Of a stretch of 64,000 bases of DNA, positions 26,978-35,622 are shown piece by piece. Both the position numbers and the translations under genes were made by a program. This stretch comes from Clostridia bacterium (GTDB lineage: Bacteria; Bacillota; Clostridia; TANB77; CAG-508): positions 1 to 64,000 of the forward strand of contig JAGBDU010000009.1 of assembly GCA_017937285.1 (NCBI GenBank), written 5' to 3'. The notes below the pieces were generated by a model. That model searched no databases. It was not told where the DNA came from and saw only the letters and a list, made by a program, of their open reading frames with translations. Each line of letters opens with the position of its first letter. The first letter of the stretch is position 1.

Positions 26978-28696
26978 ATGAGCACAAACTTATCAAGAGA
27001 AAAACGAGAAAAAATAATAAAAAATATACAAATTATGAGAGAAAAATTACAAGAAGATACAGATCTTGTAACAACATTAAATGAAATAGAAAGCGAATTA
27101 AAAAGAAAAAAGTATGGACTTGTATGGGAAAATCACGAAGAAAAAATAGATAAAGAAATAAAAAATAAAATTCCTGTATTTGAAGAAGATAAAACATTAG
27201 AAATAAAAAAAGATGAATTAAAACCTACGAATTTTATTATAGAAGGAGACAACCTTCACAGCTTGTATTTACTAGAAAAAACGCATAAAAATAAAATTGA
27301 TTTAATAATAATAGATCCACCATATAATAGAGGTTTAAATGACTTTGTATATGACGATAATTATATAGATAAAACAGATTCATTTAAGCATAGTAAATGG
27401 ATTTCTTTTATGCATAAAAGATTAATAATAGCAAAAAAATTATTAAAAGATAATGGAGTAATTTTTATAAATATAGACGACAACGAATTTGCACAGCTAA
27501 AATTATTATGTGATGATATATTCGGAGAAGATAACTTTATTTCGTGCTTTCCATGGCATAACAGAACATCAATACAAAATGATACAGATATAAGTATAAA
27601 TCATGAATATATAATAGCATATGCAAAAAAAAGAAGAGTAACAAATCGTAGATTAAAATCTAGCAATAAAGATATCTGGTATGAACTAAACGATTTTGTA
27701 ATTCAGCCAAAAGAAACAGATTCAAGTAAATACTCAAATCCAGACAATGATCCTAGGGGAATATGGAAAGCAGACCCTTTTGATGCACCAAATATAAGAC
27801 CAAATTTAACATATGAAATAGAAAACCCAATAACAGGAGTAAAATATTTACCGCCAAAAGGAAGATGTTGGAGAACTGAGCCAGAAAAATATAAACAATT
27901 ATTAGAAGATAAAAGAATTGTATTTGGAAAAAATGGAACATCAAAACCACAATTAAAAGTATTTTACAATGAAGTAAAAATGAAAGGCGAAATACGAAAT
28001 AGTTGGTTTGATGCAGATATATATGATACATCAACAAACGGTAAAAAGGAATTTTTATCAATACTGCCAGACAAAAAAATATTTAACACACCAAAACCAG
28101 TCAACCTATATAAAGAAATAATAAAAATGGCAATATCTCCAAAAGTAAAAAATCCAATAATATTAGACTTTTTTGCAGGATCAGGAACAGTAGGACAAGC
28201 AGTATTAGAAGAATTTAGAGGAACAGATGCATCATTTATATTATGTAATAGTAACGAGAATAATATCTGTAAAGAAATAACATATGAACGAATAAAAAGA
28301 ATAATAAATGGATACCAAAATCAAAAAGGATATAATGTTAAAGGAATAGAAAGTAACTTAAAATATTACACACTAAAATACATAAACAGATACAACAGAG
28401 AAGATGAAGGATACTATATAGTGAATGAGTTAGCAAAATATACTAGGGAAATGGTGCAATTAGAACATGAAACAGATCTCGCAGACGGAAATATTCAAAT
28501 ATTATTTTCTGATGAAGATGTGGATAAATTTGCAAATAATGAAGATCTAGTAGAAAAATGCAAAATTATATATCTAGATAATAATGCTTTAATAACAGAA
28601 GAGCAAATTCAAAAATTTGAAAAAAATAACATTAAAATTTGCTATATTCCAGACTATTATTTTGAAAAAGAAATAATGGAAATTGAGCAATGGTAG
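26978..28696 (+). CDS. mod: Type III restriction-modification methyltransferase (Mod)
   Basis: N6-adenine DNA methyltransferase and specificity subunit of a type III system. Beta-class motif order: catalytic DPPYNRG near residue 113, then the AdoMet motif DFFAGSGTVGQA near 395, with a variable target-recognition region between. At 572 residues it is normal. Strong GGAGG site. The restriction subunit follows after a REP-like repeat. Confidence 0.95.
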   Translation: MSTNLSREKREKIIKNIQIMREKLQEDTDLVTTLNEIESELKRKKYGLVWENHEEKIDKEIKNKIPVFEEDKTLEIKKDELKPTNFIIEGDNLHSLYLLEKTHKNKIDLIIIDPPYNRGLNDFVYDDNYIDKTDSFKHSKWISFMHKRLIIAKKLLKDNGVIFINIDDNEFAQLKLLCDDIFGEDNFISCFPWHNRTSIQNDTDISINHEYIIAYAKKRRVTNRRLKSSNKDIWYELNDFVIQPKETDSSKYSNPDNDPRGIWKADPFDAPNIRPNLTYEIENPITGVKYLPPKGRCWRTEPEKYKQLLEDKRIVFGKNGTSKPQLKVFYNEVKMKGEIRNSWFDADIYDTSTNGKKEFLSILPDKKIFNTPKPVNLYKEIIKMAISPKVKNPIILDFFAGSGTVGQAVLEEFRGTDASFILCNSNENNICKEITYERIKRIINGYQNQKGYNVKGIESNLKYYTLKYINRYNREDEGYYIVNELAKYTREMVQLEHETDLADGNIQILFSDEDVDKFANNEDLVEKCKIIYLDNNALITEEQIQKFEKNNIKICYIPDYYFEKEIMEIEQW

Positions 28697-28707
28697 AGAA
28701 AAAGAGG

Positions 28708-28822
28708 AAAAAATGGGAAAAGGGGACGGTTCTAATTTCCCAGAATTGGGAATTTGGGACACTCTTAAACATTTGCTAAACTTTGGATGAACTTTAAGGA
28801 ATGTCCCTAAAGTTTAAAGTGC
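28708..28822. repeat. REP-like repeats between mod and res (families A and B)
   Basis: Positions 28708-28750 hold a degenerate family A copy (AATGGGAAAAGGGGACGG, then AATTTCCCA). Positions 28778-28820 hold a family B unit (TGAACTTTAAGGAATGTCCC) related to the inverted repeats at 54039-54160. Confidence 0.75.
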
Positions 28823-28844
28823 AAAAAAAGAAGGAGGTTGAATA

Positions 28845-31041
28845 ATGCTAGGGATTAAATTAAAAGAATTTCAAGAAAAATGTGTAGAAGAATTACTAGA
28901 ACAAACTGTATTTGGAGAAAAAAAAGAAATATTGTTGCAAGCACCAACAGGAAGTGGAAAAACAATAATTTTATTAGAATACATAGATAGATTCTTATTA
29001 GAAAATAAAGATTATGTATTTATATGGCTAACACCAGGATCAGGAGAGCTAGAAGAACAAAGCAAAAAGAAAATGGATAATTTATTAAAAAATAGAGAAA
29101 CAAAAACCCTAAATGATATATTAACAAATGGTTTCGAAAAACAAGATACAGCATTTATAAATTGGGAAATAGTAACAAAAAAAGGAAACACAGCATTAAG
29201 AGAGCTAGAAAAAAGCAATTTATATGACCAAATAGAAAATGCAAAAAACGATGGAATAAAATTTATAATAATAATAGATGAAGAGCACAGGAACAAAACA
29301 GAAAAAGCAGAAAATATAACACAGTTATTTCGGACCAGAGCATATTGTAAGAGTTTCTGCAACAACAAAAAGAAACGATGAAGCATATAACATAAAAATA
29401 GATGAAATGGAAGTTATAAACTCAGGTTTAATAACAAAATCATTATACATTAATCAAGGAATAGAAAACAATATTTTGTTAGATGACGAAATAGAATACC
29501 TACTAAAATTAGCAATAGAAAAAAGAAGAGCAATACGTAATACATGTACAGAAAATGGAATAAATTATAATCCATTAGTAATTATTCAACTACCAAGCAT
29601 GAGTGAAGATTTAATAGAAAAAATAGAGAATTACTTAAATGAACAAGGATTTACATATGATAATGGACTACTTGCAATTTGGCTAGCAGACAGAAAAGAA
29701 AATATAGAAGATATAAGCAATAACGATAGCAAACAATGTTTTTTAATAATGAAACAAGCAATATCAACTGGTTGGGATTGCCCAAGAGCAAAAGTACTTG
29801 TAAAAATAAGAGAAAATATGCATGAAGATTTTGAAATACAAACATTAGGAAGAATTCGCAGAATGCCAGAAGGAATCCACTACGGAAATGAACTTTTAGA
29901 TAATTGTTATTTATATACATTTGATGATGAATACACAGAAACAGTAAAGCATGAATTAGGAAGACAAGCAAGTAATGTAAAAAGTTTATTTGTAAGAGAT
30001 GAATACAGAAACTTTAAACTATATAAAGAAGTAAAAAATACAGAAGCAGATAATTTTGCACCAAGAGAAGCTTTTTATGCTATATATGAATATTATTGCA
30101 AACAATATAATTTAGAAACCATAGAAGAAAATAAAGAAAAATTGGCAAAAGCGGGTTATAATTTTAACCAAAATATAACGAACGAAGTAGTACAAGGAAA
30201 TGCAGTAGAATTAAATAAAAAGAATTTCATAAATAGTGAAAAAATACAAATACAAAGTACAGTAGATACATATAAAAATGGATTAGATTTACGCCATTCA
30301 ATAAATGTAATAGCATCAAGAATAGGAATGGTTTACCAATATTTATCACCAATATTACAGCGATTATTCTTAGGGAATGCAGCATTTCCTCAAAAAATAT
30401 TAAAGTTATCAAAAAAAGAATTTTACTCATTTATAATAAATAATGAAAGAAAATTAGAATATGATATTTTAGATGCAGTTATACAAAAAAGGGAACAAAA
30501 AGCTAAATTACAAAAAGAATTTAAAAAAATAGAAGAGTTTAGGTTTCCAGAAAGAATAACAGTAAAATATAATAAAAAAGATAAATCATTAGAAGAAATG
30601 AGCAAAAACGTATATTATGGATATCCATCAACAACAATAAAATCACAATCAGAAACTAAATTTGAAAAGTATTGTGAGCAATCAAGCAAAATAAAATATT
30701 GGTATAAAAATGGCGAATCATCAAAAGAATTTTTTTCAATAATATATTTAGATAAATTAAATAAAGCATGGACTTTTTACCCAGACTATATAATAGGAGA
30801 TACTAAAGGAAACACCTGGATAATAGAAACAAAAGGTGGCGAAGATGCTTACGGAAACTCAAAAAATATAGATATAAAAATAGAAAATAAATATGAATCA
30901 CTAAAAGAATATGCCAAAAAATACAATTTAAAATGGGGTTTTATAAGGGATATAGAAGATGATATTTTCATATCATTTGCAGATGAATATAAAGATGATA
31001 TGAAGAATAAAAGTTGGATAAATGTAAAAGAAATATTATAA
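28845..31041 (+). CDS. res: Type III restriction endonuclease Res (needs +1 shift at CGG)
   Basis: ATP-dependent restriction subunit. Frame 0 gives only 178 residues and stops at 29381. Skipping the C at 29331 joins 162 and 569 codons into about 731 residues. SF2 helicase motifs: I QAPTGSGKT, II IIIDEEH, III VSATT just after the shift, VI LGRIRRMPEG. A C-terminal PD-(D/E)xK nuclease is visible as YPDYIIGDTKG...IIETKGG. The shifted frame reads GPEHIVRVSATT, expected after the DEEH motif. The gene pairs with mod upstream. Confidence 0.9.
29331..29333 (+). other. In-frame CGG at +1 frameshift site 3 (Res)
   Basis: Context: tta ttt CGG acc aga gca in frame 0, reaching TGA 16 codons on. Skipping the C gives tta ttt gga cca gag cat (L F G P E H) and restores helicase motif III. 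Confidence 0.9.
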
Positions 31042-31155
31042 AAAATATAATTTACAGATAAAATATATATGAGATAATGTTGTAAAATTTTCATACAGAT
31101 TTGTGTTTTTTGCAAATGTAACGATAGCAAAGGCAAGAAAGGAATGATAGCAAAT

Positions 31156-31713
31156 ATGGAAGGTGAAAAAATAAAAAAAAGAGGCTTACTGATACTAATA
31201 ATAGGCGTAATAATGTTAGCATGTGTACTTTTTACTAAAATAAAAAATAATATTTATGAAAAAAATAATTCAAATAAAATAGAAAATTCAACAGCACAAC
31301 TTGAACGTATACAAATCAGCAATAATGAAGAGTATGTAAAAATTATAGAACAATATTTTAAATATTTAGAGCAAAAAAATACAACAGAGATGTTTAAGTT
31401 ATTTCCAAAGTTCACAAACATATCAATAACAGAATTAGAGCAATTAATAAAACAGGCGCATAATGCATTCGAATCTGAATGCGGTACAAATATAAATTTA
31501 TCTTATAATATTAATAGTGGAGATAAATATAATAGTGAAGCAATAACAAAACTTGAAGAGGAACTAAAAAAACAATATTCAAATTTTGACCAAACAATAA
31601 CAGAAGTTTATAGATTAAAAATATATATAAAAATTTCAGGAGATTCTGGTGTAGCAGAAAGAGAAACTTATATGTATGTAGGAAAAATTGATAACAACTG
31701 GTTTTTATTTTAA
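31156..31713 (+). CDS. Membrane-anchored protein with a helical NTF2-like repeat
   Basis: About 185 residues: an N-terminal transmembrane helix and an extracellular domain with EEYVKIIEQYFKYLEQKNTTEMFKLF, a pattern repeated in the proteins at 40597 and 47892 (helical start of an NTF2/DUF4878-like fold). VirB8/TcpC-type conjugation proteins use this fold, so it may be a scaffold subunit. An ATG at 31144 also opens the frame but touches the AAAGGA site, so I prefer 31156. Confidence 0.7.
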   Translation: MEGEKIKKRGLLILIIGVIMLACVLFTKIKNNIYEKNNSNKIENSTAQLERIQISNNEEYVKIIEQYFKYLEQKNTTEMFKLFPKFTNISITELEQLIKQAHNAFESECGTNINLSYNINSGDKYNSEAITKLEEELKKQYSNFDQTITEVYRLKIYIKISGDSGVAERETYMYVGKIDNNWFLF

Positions 31714-31731
31714 AAAATAGAAAAAGATGTA

Positions 31732-31761
31732 TTGACAATAGCTAACAAACTAGGATATAAT
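31732..31761 (+). promoter_or_regulatory. Promoter of rpsU
   Basis: TTGACA (31732-31737), 18-base spacer, TATAAT (31756-31761). Confidence 0.85.
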
Positions 31762-31833
31762 ATTACACGTACATAAAATAAAAATGTACATCCCAAGCAA
31801 GACTTATTGCAATGCCGGAAGGAGGGGAATATT

Positions 31834-32004
31834 ATGTCAGAGACTAAAGTAAAAAATGGAGATTTAGAAAGTGCATTAAAAAGTTTTAAAAGACAATGTG
31901 CTAGAAATGGTGTATTACAAGAAGTTCGTAAAAGAGAACACTATGAAAAACCAAGTGTAAGAAGAAAGAAAAAATCAGAGGCTGCAAGAAAAAGAAAGTT
32001 TTAA
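31834..32004 (+). CDS. rpsU: 30S ribosomal protein S21
   Basis: Small basic ribosomal protein (56 residues): [43 protein letters not shown]. Typical S21 length and basic tail. The start at 31834 follows GGAGGGG. It has its own promoter and terminator and sits alone inside the secretion locus. Confidence 0.97.
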   Translation: MSETKVKNGDLESALKSFKRQCARNGVLQEVRKREHYEKPSVRRKKKSEAARKRKF

Positions 32005-32029
32005 TATAATACTTATTTTATATTTAAAT

Positions 32030-32066
32030 AAAGAGGTAGAAAGTATAGCATTTTTACCTCTTTTTG
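32030..32066 (+). terminator. Terminator of rpsU
   Basis: Stem AAAGAGGTAGAAA / TTTTTACCTCTTT plus a T-run. Confidence 0.9.
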
Positions 32067-32100
32067 TGTATGAAAACATAATTCGTTTATAAAAGAACTG

Positions 32101-32129
32101 TTGACTTAAACAAAATATTGTAGTAAAAT
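32101..32129 (+). promoter_or_regulatory. Promoter of the pilin genes
   Basis: TTGACT (32101-32106), 17-base spacer, TAAAAT (32124-32129). Confidence 0.75.
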
Positions 32130-32201
32130 AAAATTATAAAACTGTATAAATAAATCAAAATAAATCGATGTATGTAAAAAAATGGGGGAGATGAGGGATA
32201 T

Positions 32202-32636
32202 ATGAAAAAAGTAATTAAAATATTGTTACTAATGTTATCATTTATAATTATCTTTTCATTTATTACTACAAAGTGCACAAATGCATATATCGATACAGAA
32301 TCATTTAATCCATGGGATATTCAGAAAGAAGGTGTTGATGGTGACACTGTAACAACATATACTAACAGGATTTTAGGATCCTTATCAGTATTTGGAATAG
32401 TTGCTTCTGTAATATCATTATTTATAGTGGGATTTAAATTTATAACAGCTGGAGCAACAGAAAAAGCAGAATATCAAAAACACTTACTTCCAATAGTATT
32501 AGGAATACTTTTAATGGTATTTTTAACTAGTATTTTAGGTGTATTAAGTTCATTTGGAGAAAGTATAAATGACGGAAGAACTCAAAAACAAATAGTAGTA
32601 GCTAACTCACATTTTATTGGATCAATAAAACCATAA
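32202..32636 (+). CDS. VirB2/TrbC-like pilin 1
   Basis: A 144-residue membrane protein: signal peptide ending near TNA, short extracellular loop, then two transmembrane helices separated by a short EKAEYQKH loop. This signal-plus-two-helix layout is that of VirB2/TrbC pilins in Gram-positive type IV systems. The loop closely matches pilin 3 (EKAEYKKS). A G-rich ribosome-binding site precedes the ATG. Confidence 0.8.
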   Translation: MKKVIKILLLMLSFIIIFSFITTKCTNAYIDTESFNPWDIQKEGVDGDTVTTYTNRILGSLSVFGIVASVISLFIVGFKFITAGATEKAEYQKHLLPIVLGILLMVFLTSILGVLSSFGESINDGRTQKQIVVANSHFIGSIKP

Positions 32637-32683
32637 GATTTAAATACTAATTAACTATAGAATATATATAAGGAGGAATTAAT

Positions 32684-33166
32684 ATGAAATTATTTAAATC
32701 TATAATAATTGTTATAATTGGATTTCTTATTATATATTGTTCTATCAACACAACTTATGCAGATACACTAGGGGATATAATAAAAGGTGGAGATGACTTT
32801 ACAGGAGCTGCTTCAGGGGAACAAATCTTCAACGAACAAGCTCAAAAAGAAGGAACAAGCCAACTATATTTTATAACATTAGGCATTGGTATAGCAGCTG
32901 CTGCTGTTGTAGGAATGATATTAGGAATACAGTTTGTAATAACAGGAGTAGAAGGCAAAGCAAAAGTAAAAGAAAAATTTATACCATATGTAATTGGTTG
33001 CATAGTTATATTTGGTGGTTTTGGTATATGGGGAGCAGTAGTAAGAATTGCAGAAAAAGTAAGTGAACCAACAACACAAACATCACAACCAACTCAATTA
33101 ATGCCACAACCAGATAAAGATGGTACATCTTCTGGTGGCGGAGGCGGCGGCGGAAATGGTAGATAA
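32684..33166 (+). CDS. VirB2/TrbC-like pilin 2 with glycine-rich tail
   Basis: 160 residues: signal peptide (cleavage near TYA), extracellular segment, two transmembrane helices with a KAKVKEKF loop, and a Pro/Gln/Ser tail ending in a Gly-rich stretch. It has the same layout as its neighbours but a longer C-terminus, perhaps a minor or adaptor pilin. AGGAGG site before the ATG. Confidence 0.75.
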   Translation: MKLFKSIIIVIIGFLIIYCSINTTYADTLGDIIKGGDDFTGAASGEQIFNEQAQKEGTSQLYFITLGIGIAAAAVVGMILGIQFVITGVEGKAKVKEKFIPYVIGCIVIFGGFGIWGAVVRIAEKVSEPTTQTSQPTQLMPQPDKDGTSSGGGGGGGNGR

Positions 33167-33246
33167 AAAAATTAGTTATTAATTTTATTATTTCATCATG
33201 AAATAAATATATAAATAAATATTAATATTATTAAAGGAGGTAATTT

Positions 33247-33606
33247 ATGAAAAAGGCAATTAAAATAATAGCAGTTTTATTAGTAGCATGTACATTATTT
33301 TTTACAGTAGCTCAACCAGTAGCGTTAGCTGATTCAGCAGTAGATATTACAGGCAAATTAACCACTGAAAAAAATGTTGGAACAGACGATATGACTGAAA
33401 TAGGTTCAAAAATAATGAGTTTTATATGGGTACTTTCTATTATAGTTGCAGTAGTTGTATTAATGTATACAGGTTTAAAATTTATAGTTGGTAGTGCTAA
33501 TGAAAAAGCAGAATATAAAAAGTCATTAATGCCACTTGTAGTAGGTGTTTTAATTCTTGTATTTGCAACAACTATAATTAATGCATTATTCTCAATAAAA
33601 AGTTAA
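33247..33606 (+). CDS. VirB2/TrbC-like pilin 3
   Basis: 119 residues: signal peptide (cleavage near ALA), short N-terminal part and two transmembrane helices around EKAEYKKSLMP. This is the most compact and pilin-like of the three. Consensus AAAGGAGG site. A strong terminator follows. Confidence 0.8.
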   Translation: MKKAIKIIAVLLVACTLFFTVAQPVALADSAVDITGKLTTEKNVGTDDMTEIGSKIMSFIWVLSIIVAVVVLMYTGLKFIVGSANEKAEYKKSLMPLVVGVLILVFATTIINALFSIKS

Positions 33607-33643
33607 TAACAATAAAATTAACAAATCAAATTATAAAAAATAT

Positions 33644-33677
33644 AAAAAGGTAGAGAATTATAATTCTTTATCTTTTT
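33644..33677 (+). terminator. Terminator after the pilin genes
   Basis: Stem AAAGGTAGAGAATTA / TAATTCTTTATCTTT followed by T-run. Confidence 0.88.
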
Positions 33678-33836
33678 TATTATTTATTCTAAATTGCATT
33701 TTATTGAAAAAAACATATCAATTTAAGAGATTAAGGTAATTTTAAAAAATAAAAGAAAAATGTAACAAAAATGTAATAAAACAGTGAAAAGTATATTTGC
33801 GTAGATAAAAGAGCAAAAAAATGTCTTAAAATGAAT

Positions 33837-33866
33837 TTGACAAAAAAATTAATTAATTAGTAAAAT
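33837..33866 (+). promoter_or_regulatory. Promoter of the prgI-virB4 operon
   Basis: TTGACA (33837-33842), 18-base spacer, TAAAAT (33861-33866). Confidence 0.78.
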
Positions 33867-33904
33867 CTAATTAACAATATAATTATGTAAAAGGAGGAAC
33901 TTAA

Positions 33905-34342
33905 ATGGGAACGTATTATCTTCCTAGAGATACAAAAGGTGAAGGCCGTATATTATATATTTTTTCTACAAAAGCATTAATATATACAGTTGTTGGAATA
34001 GTAATAGGAGCATTGTTTAAATGGTTATTGGGGCTTTTTGGAAAAGCAATTCCAAGTATTATGGGCATTATGAATATTATAGGAATTATATTAATAATAT
34101 TATTTGCAGTATTAGGATTTGTAATAGGAACGTGTAAAGTTCCAGCAATGGAAAAATTTGAAATAACAAGAAAAGCTGCTGGAATAGAAATAGATACAGT
34201 AATAAAAGAATATATTAGATTTAGTTTAAAAAAAGATAAATATTATACATATGATACAAGAGATTTAATAAAAGAACAATTAGAAAAAGAAGAATTAGAG
34301 AAAGCAAAATTGGAAGAAGAAAAAAGAAAGGAGAATAAGTAA
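33905..34342 (+). CDS. PrgI/VirB3-like membrane protein
   Basis: 145 residues with the PrgI pattern: short N-terminal YYLPRDTKGEGRILYIFS, two transmembrane helices (about 30-50 and 57-78), a CKVPAMEKFEITRKAAG loop and a charged C-terminal helix. In Gram-positive type IV systems this VirB3-like protein directly precedes VirB4 and forms the inner-membrane platform. It overlaps the next gene by one base. Confidence 0.85.
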   Translation: MGTYYLPRDTKGEGRILYIFSTKALIYTVVGIVIGALFKWLLGLFGKAIPSIMGIMNIIGIILIILFAVLGFVIGTCKVPAMEKFEITRKAAGIEIDTVIKEYIRFSLKKDKYYTYDTRDLIKEQLEKEELEKAKLEEEKRKENK

Positions 34343-35622
34343 TGAATGATAGTTTTTTTTCAATAATACTGATATTAATATTTGTTTTAATAATAATACT
34401 TCTAGCTGTTTTAGGATTTTTATATTACAAAGAAAAAATGGCAAAGAATAAAGAAGAAGAATTTCAAAACCCTAAAAAAGATGAAAGCGATAAAACAGAT
34501 AAAAAATCTGTATTTAGATTTATGGAATTTGATGAAGTTGAAGATAATATGGTTGTTCAAGATGGTGGAACAAGATATTTAATGATAGTAGAATGTAAAG
34601 GAATAAACTACGATTTGCTTTCAAGTGTTGAAAAAGCAAGTATTGAAGAAGGATTTATGCAATTTTTAAACACCTTAAAACATGAAATACAATTATATAT
34701 TCAAACCAGAAAAATAAATTTAAGTCAAAGTACGCAACGATACAGAGAAAAGCTTGAAGAATTACGAAAAGATTTGCAAATAGAAGAAGAAAAATATGAA
34801 GATATGCAAAGATTAGGCAATGTAACAAAAGATGAAATTTTAAGAGAGATAAAAGAAGTTACAAAAAAAAGAAATTTATATGAGTACGGGAAAGATTTAG
34901 TAGAAAATACTGAACAAATGGGAGAAAACAGAGACATAACAACAAAGCAATATTATATAATAATTCCTTATTATACAGATGAAATTACTTCAGCAGGAGA
35001 TTTTGACAAAAGAGAAATTAGTAGTATGGCATTTTCAGAATTATATACAAGAGCACAATCAATAGTAAGTGGACTTACCAGTTGTGATGTAAGAGGTAGA
35101 ATATTAAACTCACAAGAAATTGTTGAATTGTTATATGTAGCATACAACAGAGAGCAATATGATATATATGATTTTGAGACATATATGAGTAAATCAGGAT
35201 ACCAATCATTATATTCTGTTTCTGAAGATGTATTAGAGAAAAAAATAAAAGCTATTGATGAAGAAATAGTAAAAAAAGCAAATAGAAAAGCAGTAGATGC
35301 ATTTGAGTATGCAACAGAAGAAATGAAAATGAAGAAAAGAATAATTGAAGAAAGAGAACAAAATATGCAAAAATATATAGATAATATTGCCGAACAAATT
35401 GTAGATAGTGAAATAAATGTCCTGGGAGAAGATATGGCAAAAATGACCAAAGATAATATAAGAAAAATGACACAAAGAGAAAATGAAAGAAAAGAAAAAG
35501 AACAAGGAAAACAACTTACAGAAGAAGAGCGAAAAAGAAGAATACTGGCCAAAAAACGTAGATTAATGAAAGAGAGGGCTGAAAATGAAAAAAATCAAAA
35601 TAGAAAAAAGCAATCAAACTGA
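34342..35622 (+). CDS. Membrane-anchored protein resembling a detached VirB4 N-terminal domain
   Basis: 426 residues: an N-terminal transmembrane helix, then a mixed alpha/beta region (MEFDEVEDNMVVQDGGTRYLM, CKGINYDLLSSVEKASIEEG, YYIIIPYYTDE) like the N-terminal part of VirB4/TraE ATPases, and a long charged coiled coil (about 300-426). No Walker motifs. It overlaps the VirB4 gene by 38 bases, suggesting coupled translation. The likely reading is a split VirB4, with the membrane/N-terminal module separate from the ATPase. Confidence 0.7.
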   Translation: MNDSFFSIILILIFVLIIILLAVLGFLYYKEKMAKNKEEEFQNPKKDESDKTDKKSVFRFMEFDEVEDNMVVQDGGTRYLMIVECKGINYDLLSSVEKASIEEGFMQFLNTLKHEIQLYIQTRKINLSQSTQRYREKLEELRKDLQIEEEKYEDMQRLGNVTKDEILREIKEVTKKRNLYEYGKDLVENTEQMGENRDITTKQYYIIIPYYTDEITSAGDFDKREISSMAFSELYTRAQSIVSGLTSCDVRGRILNSQEIVELLYVAYNREQYDIYDFETYMSKSGYQSLYSVSEDVLEKKIKAIDEEIVKKANRKAVDAFEYATEEMKMKKRIIEEREQNMQKYIDNIAEQIVDSEINVLGEDMAKMTKDNIRKMTQRENERKEKEQGKQLTEEERKRRILAKKRRLMKERAENEKNQNRKKQSN

